In this document: positions 25,040 through 31,879 of the stretch, piece after piece
Layout of the letters: every line of letters starts with the position of its first letter
How positions within the stretch are numbered: position 1 is the first letter of the stretch
NCBI GenBank assembly: GCA_031411495.1
Contig: JANOBD010000071.1
Location: forward strand, 54,092-118,091
DNA from: JANOBD01 sp031411495
GTDB lineage: Bacteria > Planctomycetota > Phycisphaerae > Tepidisphaerales > Tepidisphaeraceae
DNA: 64,000 bases
Direction of reading: 5' to 3'
The notes under the pieces: model-generated
Told to the model about the DNA's origin: nothing
Databases searched by the model: none
Seen by the model: only the letters and a program-made list of their open reading frames with translations
Translations under genes and position numbers: made by a program

Positions 25040-25087
25040 GGCATCGGTTTTCGAAACCGGCGCATTCAACCACTCTGCCACCTCTCC
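25040..25087 (-). tRNA. Truncated tRNA-Ser (CGA), 5' half only
   Basis: Starting at 25087 on the minus strand, GGAGAGG (acceptor 5' strand), a serine-type D arm (GCAGAGTGGTTGAATGC) and an anticodon arm CCGGT-TTCGAAA-ACCG with anticodon CGA (25053-25051) are clear. One pair at the base of the anticodon stem mismatches. The following bases contain no T-arm (no GGTTCGAA) and no CCTCTCC to close the acceptor stem, so the 3' half is missing. It cannot be a functional tRNA. A break in the 3' half is what is expected at a tRNA used as an integration site. Confidence 0.6.
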
Positions 25088-25324
25088 GGAGGGGTCAGGA
25101 ACCATACCCGATTCGTCGAAAAAGGTCAAAATGCCAGGTTTCTCTGGCGATCGTTCGAGCGGCGGCTTCCTCGGCGTCCGACCATGTCCAAGCAATGCGG
25201 AGTCCACAAGAGTGCACGGCAATCAGCCCCGTTCCGTCGATTTCGAGTAAGCTGACGGGCAAGCTTCCTTGGCAGAATCCTGAACCGCGATGAAGCAATT
25301 TCGCACCGGCCACGACCGTCTGAC

Positions 25325-25330
25325 TACATA
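25325..25330 (+). promoter_or_regulatory. Candidate -10 element of the prepilin-like gene
   Basis: TACATA lies nine bases before the TGGAATTCCA palindrome, the same spacing as at the 29035 gene. No good -35 box precedes it. The rest of 25088-25456 shows no gene. Confidence 0.3.
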
Positions 25331-25339
25331 CATTTTCCA

Positions 25340-25349
25340 TGGAATTCCA
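25340..25349. promoter_or_regulatory. Candidate operator TGGAATTCCA, copy 1
   Basis: A perfect 10-bp palindrome 108 bases upstream of ATG 25457. The identical sequence recurs at 29107-29116 and 29943-29952, each ahead of another gene of the same region. Its TGG-N4-CCA shape matches operators of FCD-type GntR regulators such as UxuR (TGGTATACCA). Confidence 0.6.
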
Positions 25350-25456
25350 CGTTTTCAGTCGACTTAATTCGGGCGACAAATATAATGGACGCGTTGAATC
25401 TTGAAGACTTTCGTCACGTAACCGCCGCGAGATCGTTCGCAGCGAGGGAGCGACGC

Positions 25457-26251
25457 ATGCGAGCCCATTCTCGAACCGCCTTTACCCTCGTCGAGTTGCT
25501 GGTGGTGATCGGCATCATCGGTGTCCTCGTTGCTATTCTGCTGCCCTCGCTGCAGAAGGCGCGCCGTCAGGCGGCGCGCGTCCAATGCGCTTCGAACCTC
25601 CGGCAGCTCGGCACCTACTGGATCATGTATGCTACCGAGCAGCGCGGCTTCTACCCCGACATGAACATATACAGCCAGGCGACCGGTGCCTCCGTCGGAG
25701 GCTTTGGAAATTGGACGCTGCTGCCTGCTGATACACGACCCAAGTACTACAACTACCGTTCTTATTTCGTCGACAAGTACAAGATTAATGACGGCCGGAT
25801 ATTCTTCTGTCCCAACTACGAGTCGATTTGGAATATCGACGCCGCGTCGTCGTGGAATACCTATCGCACGTTTCCCGGCGATCCAGATAGCCCGACGAGC
25901 GTTACGCTTGGGTATTCAATCTACGCATCACAGCCCAACGCGCTGGTCTGGAGTCTGGCGCTGAGAACCAAGCTCACTCCGCCCATCAAGAATAACGAGA
26001 AGTTCAGTGCGGAGCGGCCATTGCTCTTTGACGAAACCGTCTACTACGGACCGCCGGTATACTTCACATTCCCCACGTTCGGCTACGCCCATCACTACGA
26101 GGGTGGCGGGCCAGCCAATGCATCATCACGCGGCGCACGGACGCCTGTCGGCGGGAATGCGGTATTCGCCGATGGCCATGTCACGTTCCGTTATTTCAAG
26201 GAGATGATCAAAGTGGTCGACGATTCCGGTGGATTCCGGCGATACTACTAG
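25457..26251 (+). CDS. Prepilin-type N-methylation protein with FADGHV tail
   Basis: 264 residues from ATG 25457, where GAGGGAG sits seven bases upstream; an earlier in-frame ATG (25385) would only add a non-conserved leader. The N-terminus is a type IV pilin-like signal, SRTAFTLVELLVVIGIIGVL, then VAILLPSLQKARRQA. The C-terminus has NAVFADGHVTFRYF, the DG-containing end of the large H-X9-DG (DUF1559-like) families hugely expanded in planctomycetes. Such proteins are thought to form pseudopilins of type II secretion or surface assemblies. Position in a glycan-degradation region and the upstream operator copy suggest co-regulation with the hydrolases. Its stop overlaps the stop of the convergent glycosidase gene in a shared CTAG. 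Confidence 0.88.
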   Translation: MRAHSRTAFTLVELLVVIGIIGVLVAILLPSLQKARRQAARVQCASNLRQLGTYWIMYATEQRGFYPDMNIYSQATGASVGGFGNWTLLPADTRPKYYNYRSYFVDKYKINDGRIFFCPNYESIWNIDAASSWNTYRTFPGDPDSPTSVTLGYSIYASQPNALVWSLALRTKLTPPIKNNEKFSAERPLLFDETVYYGPPVYFTFPTFGYAHHYEGGGPANASSRGARTPVGGNAVFADGHVTFRYFKEMIKVVDDSGGFRRYY

Positions 26252-27348
26252 GGCTTGGGTTTTGCGTTGACGAGTTCGTTTGCCGACTTCACTCCAGCCC
26301 ACAGGTCGAGCTTTTCCAGGTAATCATCTCGATAGACCCACAGTTCTTCTGCGCCGCTGGCCAGAAGCCGCTGCGCGTGATCAACCATTTGGTCGTTGGT
26401 CTTTACGAAGTTATTGAACGGCGTGAGTGCCGCGTGAAGGCGCACTTTCGGGCCGAGCGCCTTGCGCGCCCTTTCGGTCACAGCGTTCAATTTCTCGCCC
26501 TGTTCGACATAGGTGGCAAGATAAAAGTCGTCGATCAGACCGGCGCGTCCCCAGCCCGCCCAGTCGCGGGCGCACGTTTGCGCCTCGAGGTCAGGATCGG
26601 TATCACCGAAGCCGGCGATCTGAATGGTCTTGCCAGAGGCGCGTGTTGCATCGCGAAACTCTCTCACGAACGCGCTCACCGACTCGATCCGCATCCGGTT
26701 GAATTTCTTCCATTCTTCTGAATCGAGCGGAACGACGCGCGGATCGAATCCGTATTCCGACTTGCACCGATCGAGGAACGGCGCGTCATAGCCGTAAAAG
26801 CCACTTTTGGCTTCGGGTGTCTTGCCGTTTTCGGGATACCGGCAGTAATCGAGCAGCACCCCGTCGACGTCGTATCCGCGTACAAGGTCCATCAGCAAAG
26901 CGATTTTCGCGGCGCGCGCCTCGAGGTAGGCAAATGTGATCGAAGCGGTGGTGGTTTTGCCCGAGGGCTCGCCGTTGCGATCGCGCGTTTCCCATTCCGG
27001 GTGCTTTTCAAGGATGAGTCCGCCTGGGCCGATCGCGACGGACGGGATCACTTTGATACCCGCGGCGTGGGCGTGGCGGATCAGACACTCAAGGGCATCG
27101 TATCCGCCATCGAGTTTCTCTTTCAGCGACGGGTAGTACTGAGCCTTGTCGGTTTTCCAGACGACAGTGCCACCGCCCGAAAGCGATGGGAGCAGGGTGC
27201 CGACGCCCGATTCGCGACATTTCTGAATGTAGGCGACCGTCTCCGCCTCACTTTCGCGGACGGTTCCGTAAAGTCCAATCCGTCCCGAAGCGCCTTGTGC
27301 TGCAGAGACAAGCCCGAGCAAAAGCAATGTAGCAGTTTTTAGTCGCAT
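26248..27348 (-). CDS. Secreted GHL10/DUF187-type glycoside hydrolase-like protein
   Basis: 366 residues with an N-terminal signal peptide (TATLLLLGLVSAAQGASG). The body is a TIM barrel resembling glycosyl-hydrolase-like family 10 (DUF187): YIQKCRESGVGTLLPSLSGG at the start, HAHAAGIKVIPSVAIGPG, RDRNGEP, GYDVDGVLLDYCRYPENG (the DGVxxDYxRYP hallmark) and a late ELWVYRDDYLEKLD. By family it acts on an extracellular polysaccharide, but the bond cleaved is unknown. Its ATG lies inside the end of the GntR gene (10-base overlap), so regulator and enzyme are co-transcribed and probably respond to the same sugar. Confidence 0.82.
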   Translation of the reverse strand: MRLKTATLLLLGLVSAAQGASGRIGLYGTVRESEAETVAYIQKCRESGVGTLLPSLSGGGTVVWKTDKAQYYPSLKEKLDGGYDALECLIRHAHAAGIKVIPSVAIGPGGLILEKHPEWETRDRNGEPSGKTTTASITFAYLEARAAKIALLMDLVRGYDVDGVLLDYCRYPENGKTPEAKSGFYGYDAPFLDRCKSEYGFDPRVVPLDSEEWKKFNRMRIESVSAFVREFRDATRASGKTIQIAGFGDTDPDLEAQTCARDWAGWGRAGLIDDFYLATYVEQGEKLNAVTERARKALGPKVRLHAALTPFNNFVKTNDQMVDHAQRLLASGAEELWVYRDDYLEKLDLWAGVKSANELVNAKPKP

Positions 27349-28100
27349 CTAGAGTCCTGGTTGGTGTCCATGGAGATCGAGCCGTCAGTCTCGCCAGAGG
27401 GCTCGAAAAGGATCGGTCCGTCGCCAAATCGCGCGCGCAGTCCCGGGATAAAGCTGTCGACGCTGTCCTGAATATGCTTTCGGATCGTCGCCTCGGCGCG
27501 CGGGCCGTCGCGCGAAGCGATTGCATTGACAATGTCCAGGTGCGTCACGCTGGTGGGCTTGCCAGGCGTGACCCACATCCGGCAAATCGCCTGGAGTGCA
27601 CGCAGTTGCTGAAGTTCGCGAAGCACGAGCGGGAGACGCGTCTCCCGCACCAGGCCGAGATGAAAATCGACATCGGCGGCGGCGATGAGTTTCTCGCCCT
27701 CCGACGGGTCGCTGACATACTTCAGATCGACGTCATCGATTTGTTGGGCATTAAGTCGTAGCGCGACGATCTGATCATCGGAGAGTCGGTCAGCAGCGCA
27801 ACGAGCGACAAAGCCCTCGAGCACGATGCGCATGCCGGAAAGCTCAAAGAGCTCCGGCACCGTGAGTACTCGTACCCGAGTGCCCCACATGCGTTCGGTG
27901 TGCATGAGTCCCTCGTGTTCCAGACGACGCATCGCCTCGACCACTGGAGTCGGACTCATGTTCAGCTTGGCGGCAATGCGCCGTTTGCGGACCCACTCGC
28001 CGGCGGAAAGTTCGCCGACAAGAATCATCTGGTGCATCTGGTTGTATGCCTGCTCGCCAAGCGTAATAAGCGGATTGGGGCGATCAGTGGTTTCTGACAT
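27339..28100 (-). CDS. GntR-family regulator, FCD (FadR) subfamily
   Basis: 253 residues from ATG 28100 (AAAGGA nine bases upstream); a longer frame with ATG 28124 is possible. Winged HTH at about 10-75 (ELSAGEWVRKRRIAAKLNMS, PTPVVEAMRRLEHEGL), followed by an FCD ligand-binding domain with the metal-ligand histidines in DVDFHLGLV, THLDIVNAI and IRKHIQDS. FCD regulators bind carboxylates and sugar acids and usually repress catabolic genes through TGG-N4-CCA-like or TnGTnnnACnA operators. TGGAATTCCA palindromes lie in front of three neighbouring transcription units, though not before this gene itself, so it is the prime candidate to bind them. Confidence 0.9.
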   Translation of the reverse strand: MSETTDRPNPLITLGEQAYNQMHQMILVGELSAGEWVRKRRIAAKLNMSPTPVVEAMRRLEHEGLMHTERMWGTRVRVLTVPELFELSGMRIVLEGFVARCAADRLSDDQIVALRLNAQQIDDVDLKYVSDPSEGEKLIAAADVDFHLGLVRETRLPLVLRELQQLRALQAICRMWVTPGKPTSVTHLDIVNAIASRDGPRAEATIRKHIQDSVDSFIPGLRARFGDGPILFEPSGETDGSISMDTNQDSRCD

Positions 28101-28249
28101 GGAAGCCAATCCTTTGATATCCATATGCCAACGGGATCGCGCGGACCGAACGGCAGCGAGGTACTGCGTGACCATGATTTGATGTCACGCCTCGGTCGCT
28201 TTGTTCGTGTCCAATCAAGTTGCAGACCTGATCGGATGACGGCGATGGC

Positions 28250-29035
28250 TCAAGCGCGTCGGCGTCGCAAGGTGGCGGCGCCAAACCCGAGCAAAGCCAA
28301 TGATGTGGGCTCCGGCACAACTGGCGGCGTGGCGGTGTCGTAGATCTTCACCGAGTACCAGTTGACCGCGACGTCGAGTCCTTGCCCGCTCGTGCCGTCA
28401 CCGAAATCCACGGCATTCTGAGCAAACGGGAACCCGCCTGAGCGCGCGATGCTGCCGGCAGACACGTTCGACGCCAGCGCGCCGTCTACGTATACATTGA
28501 ACGATCCGAAGGGCGCTGTGCCGGTGTATCCCATATAGATCGTGTGCGGGACGGACCAGTCGATGCCAGTGACAGCATCCGCAAGTGAGTTATCCCCGTA
28601 TTTGATCCCGCCCGAGGTTCCTGAGCCGCTGTCGTCAGTGTCTTTATCGATGGTGATGTTGTAGGCAAAGGAGTCGTCACTCCAGAAGACGTACGCGTTC
28701 GCGTAATGGGAACCGCCGAGGAAGGGAACATCGGTGAGCGGCTGGACGCGCACTTCGATTCCGTACTGACCCGAGGCGAGGTGCATCACACTCCCCGCAC
28801 TAGGCGAGAGGTATTCGCCGCTGGAAGTAACAGGGTCGTCGGCAGTGTTATCCTGAACCAAAGCGCCGCCGGAAATCGACATCGGCGTGCCGAATCTTGT
28901 CCAAGCGGGAGACACCGCATCGGGAGTCAAGCCGCTACTGGACTCATAACTGACCAGGACGGCAGCCTGGGTTGCCGCGGAAAGAAGCAGGACGGATCCG
29001 ACGGCGCACGACAACATGTTTCGACCTGTGACCAT
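28250..29035 (-). CDS. PEP-CTERM protein with LamG-like domain
   Basis: 261 residues from ATG 29035 (GAGGGAAG upstream). Signal peptide (AVGSVLLLSAATQAA), then a beta-sandwich resembling concanavalin-like folds (YGIEVRVQPLTDVPFLGG; IDWSVPHTIYMGYTGTAPFG; FNVYVDGALASN), and a PEP-CTERM end, VVPEPTSLALLGFGAATLRR then RRA. PEP-CTERM proteins are exported and processed by exosortase for surface or exopolysaccharide attachment. The same domain forms the first 240 residues of the protein at 30052 (TGIDWSV and DGSIARS are shared), so the two are paralogues with and without an extended stalk. A good promoter and a palindromic operator precede it. Confidence 0.88.
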   Translation of the reverse strand: MVTGRNMLSCAVGSVLLLSAATQAAVLVSYESSSGLTPDAVSPAWTRFGTPMSISGGALVQDNTADDPVTSSGEYLSPSAGSVMHLASGQYGIEVRVQPLTDVPFLGGSHYANAYVFWSDDSFAYNITIDKDTDDSGSGTSGGIKYGDNSLADAVTGIDWSVPHTIYMGYTGTAPFGSFNVYVDGALASNVSAGSIARSGGFPFAQNAVDFGDGTSGQGLDVAVNWYSVKIYDTATPPVVPEPTSLALLGFGAATLRRRRA

Positions 29036-29106
29036 TGTGACTTCCCTCGTAAACGCCCGCCGTCCCTGGACGCTGGAAACAAGTCCCAAGGCTGGCGAAG
29101 CGGCAG

Positions 29107-29116
29107 TGGAATTCCA
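29107..29116. promoter_or_regulatory. Candidate operator TGGAATTCCA, copy 2
   Basis: Perfect palindrome nine bases downstream of the -10 box of the minus-strand PEP-CTERM gene, overlapping the expected start of transcription. A protein bound here would block transcription initiation. Confidence 0.6.
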
Positions 29117-29125
29117 GTGATGTCA

Positions 29126-29155
29126 AGAATACGGCGATTCATATATGGCTGTCAA
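29126..29155 (-). promoter_or_regulatory. Sigma-70-like promoter of the 28250-29035 gene
   Basis: TTGACA (29155-29150), 18-base spacer, TATTCT (29131-29126), followed after nine bases by the palindrome. The leader to ATG 29035 would be about 80 bases. Confidence 0.5.
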
Positions 29156-29169
29156 CCATTTTATTCGGC

Positions 29170-29832
29170 TTACGAAATAAAGAGCCGACCCGTCCGTGAC
29201 GTCGGGTCCCACAGGGAGAGTGCAATGAGTGTCGAACGGTTCATTAAACGGTGGCCAAGCTCGTTCGGGTGGATGGGATCACTCAGAAGAAACGGCAGGG
29301 TTCCGTCTCGCTCCCATGGTTCCCAGTCTGAAAAATGATCGACAAGGAGTGCTCCTGATTTCGCAGCGATATCGTGGACAGCGGAGGCGTATTCGGGAAG
29401 GGCCGAATAGCGAAGCGAGTCATTGTTCATGATCCGATTGGGCGTTTGGACGACGATTTGGGAGCATCCCGACGCCGCCAGACGATCTAGCACATCCAGA
29501 TAAACACGGATGAACTCGCCCACCCCGGCTGACCCCTGAGCACAGTCATTCATTCCGAAGTTCAGGACCGCAACGTGAGGCCGGTGCTGAAGGAGGCTCC
29601 AGTCCAGGTCGTCCGCGAGCGTATTGATCCGCCATCCGCTGACGCCGGTCTTAATAACGCAATCGCGACCGCGGCCCATTTCCCAGCGAACCCGCTCGCC
29701 GAAAAGTTCGACATAATCCCGCCACCCCATCGTGTGCAGCGCGCCATGGGTGATGCTGTCGCCTGCGAAAACCCAGCGAATTGGTTCAAGTGATTCGACA
29801 AGTCGGCTCAGGGTCTGAAGGGTGGTGGCCAT
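29170..29832 (-). CDS. SGNH/GDSL-family esterase
   Basis: 220 residues with the SGNH blocks in order: VFAGDSITHG (block I, Ser in GDS), a Gly block (TGVSGWR), NFGMNDC (block III, Asn) and DPIHPNELGHRLM (block V, Asp and His). No signal peptide is evident, so it may be cytosolic or use a later start. SGNH enzymes in polysaccharide loci remove acetyl or other ester groups; sialate-O-acetyl esterases belong to the wider superfamily, which would fit the sialidase nearby, but that is only suggested by context. It is divergent from the gene at 30052, sharing an intergenic region with operator copy 3, and is 134 bases upstream of the minus-strand PEP-CTERM gene. Confidence 0.85.
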   Translation of the reverse strand: MATTLQTLSRLVESLEPIRWVFAGDSITHGALHTMGWRDYVELFGERVRWEMGRGRDCVIKTGVSGWRINTLADDLDWSLLQHRPHVAVLNFGMNDCAQGSAGVGEFIRVYLDVLDRLAASGCSQIVVQTPNRIMNNDSLRYSALPEYASAVHDIAAKSGALLVDHFSDWEPWERDGTLPFLLSDPIHPNELGHRLMNRSTLIALSLWDPTSRTGRLFIS

Positions 29833-29898
29833 CTGCGCTGAGTATACCGACCGATGGGGCGGTCAAGAGCGACTTTGTTTATCCTGTGAACAAAATGC

Positions 29899-29927
29899 TT
29901 GACGTTTTCGGCAGTGCATGGTTACTC
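29899..29927 (+). promoter_or_regulatory. Candidate promoter of the 30052 operon
   Basis: TTGACG (29899-29904), 17-base spacer, TTACTC (29922-29927). Operator copy 3 begins 15 bases downstream. The leader to ATG 30052 would be about 118 bases. Confidence 0.4.
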
Positions 29928-29942
29928 TTGCGCACGATTGGA

Positions 29943-29952
29943 TGGAATTCCA
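29943..29952. promoter_or_regulatory. Candidate operator TGGAATTCCA, copy 3
   Basis: Third perfect copy, in the divergent region between the SGNH esterase and the large PEP-CTERM gene. It lies just downstream of the plus-strand promoter candidate and could control both directions. Confidence 0.6.
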
Positions 29953-30051
29953 TTGATTTCTGCAGAAATTTGGGCCGTGATGGATGTGCAAACGCAGCCC
30001 GACCCATCGAGCAAGTTCCATTTCGTTCGATCCTCATGAGGGAGTTGAGTT

Positions 30052-31872
30052 ATGCGAAAAACAAACGGCCGCGTACCAGGAATGGCGGCTTCGATGGTCG
30101 CGATATGCACGTCACTCACTTCGGCGGCCACGCTTCTAGAGTTCGACGCCGTCACCGCGGGCTTCGACAACGAACCCGACGAACTGACACCCGCTTGGAC
30201 TCGAAGCGGCTTTCCGATGTTCAATACCGGCACATTCCTTCTTCAGGACACGACGTTTGTCGCGAGCAACGACTCCGGCGAATACTACTCGCCAACCGCG
30301 GCGGATGGCGGGATTCCCGCTGGTAGCTTTATGCGCGGCGGCGCGCCCTACGGCATCGAGTTCAAAGTCCGTCCGCTCAATGATGTCGCATTCCTCGGCT
30401 ACGCCTGGCCCGAACTCTACCTCGCGTGGAGCGACGACCAGTTCAACTACAACGTCACGATCTATCAGTTTAGCGGCTCAAACTCAAGCGGCACCGGCGA
30501 CATCGTCTACGGGCGAGGCAGCTTCTCGCCCGCCATCACCGGCATTGACTGGTCGGTTGCCCATAGCGTTTTCATTGGCCATCGCGGCAGCGGCACCTCG
30601 AGTGTCTTTGACTTCTATCTCGATGGCGTGATCAAGTCGACGATCGTCGACGGCAGCATTGCCCGCAGCCGCGCCGGATGGGAATTCCTCCAGGACCGCA
30701 TCAGCTTTGGCGACGGCACGACCGGCGGCCCGGGGAGTTCCGACGCCGCCGCCGAGTGGTACAACATTCGCGTCACCAACACGAACCAGCCCGTCGTTCC
30801 TCCATCGGAATGGGTCGTTAACGCGAACGGCAATTGGTCCAACGCGATCAACTGGAGCAACGGCGTCCCCAACTCGCTCACGGGATCGAGCACCGCCCGC
30901 TTCGGCACGGCAATCTCGGCCCCGCGCACCGTTATACTTGACGCAGCCCAGACGATCGGGCATCTGGTCTTCGACAGCCCCCAGCGATACACCGTTGCCG
31001 GTTCAAGCGCGCTCACGTTCAGCATTGCCGGATCCGCATCAATTGAAGTCGCCCAGGGCAGCCACACGATTTCGGCACCGGCACGAAACACTTCACCGCT
31101 CGTCGTCACCGTCGCCGCTGGTGCCGAGCTCCAAATGACCAGCGCCTCGAACGAAACCGGCCCCAATGCGACCTTTACCAAGAACGGTGATGGGAAGCTT
31201 CTTCTGGGCTCCCTTCTCGGTTACCGACTCACCGTCGATGGCGGAACCATCCAACTTTCCAATTCGGGCGGCCCGTTCCAGACCAAATTTCTTCATGTGA
31301 GCCCGGGCACGGCGAAGCTGGATCTGACCAACGATTTTTACAGCGTCGACTACGACACCGGCGAATCACCGTTGGTCGAACTCACCACATGGCTGACCAC
31401 CGGGTGTAACGGCGGCACCTGGGACGGACCGGGCATCGGCTCGAGCCTGGCCCACGCCAATGGCCACGCCGTCGGTATCGCTGAGCAAGCAAACCTCGGC
31501 GTCGTCACCTGGGGCGGCGTTTCGGTCGATCCGACCTCCGTGCTCATGCGCTGGACGCTCGTTGGAGATGCCAATCTGGACGGTACGGTCAGCTTTGACG
31601 ACCTGCTCCTGCTCGCGCAGAACTACAACGCTGGTAGCGGCAAACGCTGGACACAAGGCGATGGCAACTACGATGGCATCGTGAACTTCGACGACCTGCT
31701 GGCCCTTGCCCAGAATTACGGACTGACCTTGCTCAACGCGGTAGGCGCGTCACCCGACACGCAGCAGTTTTCGCGGGACTGGATCCTTGTCCAAAGCTTG
31801 GTGCCCGAGCCGACCGCGCTCGCCTCAGTGCTCGTTTCCGCTGGCCTGATTCGACGCCGCCGTGCGAGGTAA
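30052..31872 (+). CDS. Large PEP-CTERM surface protein with dockerin-like repeats
   Basis: 606 residues; GAGGGAG lies upstream of ATG 30052. Signal peptide (MAASMVAICTSLTSAAT), then a LamG-like domain homologous to the whole protein at 28250-29035 (to about residue 245), then a beta-stalk (WVVNANGNWSNAINWSNGVP ...) resembling autotransporter-associated repeats, then two EF-hand-like dockerin segments (GDANLDGTVSFDDLLLLAQN; GDGNYDGIVNFDDLLALAQN) and a PEP-CTERM tail (VPEPTALASVLVSAGL + RRRRAR). It is probably displayed at the surface and could bind glycans. The stalk, dockerin repeats and tail recur in the sialidase encoded seven bases downstream. Confidence 0.9.
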   Translation: MRKTNGRVPGMAASMVAICTSLTSAATLLEFDAVTAGFDNEPDELTPAWTRSGFPMFNTGTFLLQDTTFVASNDSGEYYSPTAADGGIPAGSFMRGGAPYGIEFKVRPLNDVAFLGYAWPELYLAWSDDQFNYNVTIYQFSGSNSSGTGDIVYGRGSFSPAITGIDWSVAHSVFIGHRGSGTSSVFDFYLDGVIKSTIVDGSIARSRAGWEFLQDRISFGDGTTGGPGSSDAAAEWYNIRVTNTNQPVVPPSEWVVNANGNWSNAINWSNGVPNSLTGSSTARFGTAISAPRTVILDAAQTIGHLVFDSPQRYTVAGSSALTFSIAGSASIEVAQGSHTISAPARNTSPLVVTVAAGAELQMTSASNETGPNATFTKNGDGKLLLGSLLGYRLTVDGGTIQLSNSGGPFQTKFLHVSPGTAKLDLTNDFYSVDYDTGESPLVELTTWLTTGCNGGTWDGPGIGSSLAHANGHAVGIAEQANLGVVTWGGVSVDPTSVLMRWTLVGDANLDGTVSFDDLLLLAQNYNAGSGKRWTQGDGNYDGIVNFDDLLALAQNYGLTLLNAVGASPDTQQFSRDWILVQSLVPEPTALASVLVSAGLIRRRRAR

Positions 31873-31879
31873 CGTCTGC

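Noticed and set aside
24866..25222. A 118-residue protein spanning the tRNA-Ser fragment
   Set aside because: Its centre (GEVAEWLNAPVSKTD) is merely the translation of the tRNA-Ser 5' half, a well-known annotation artefact; only the C-terminal tail looks protein-derived.
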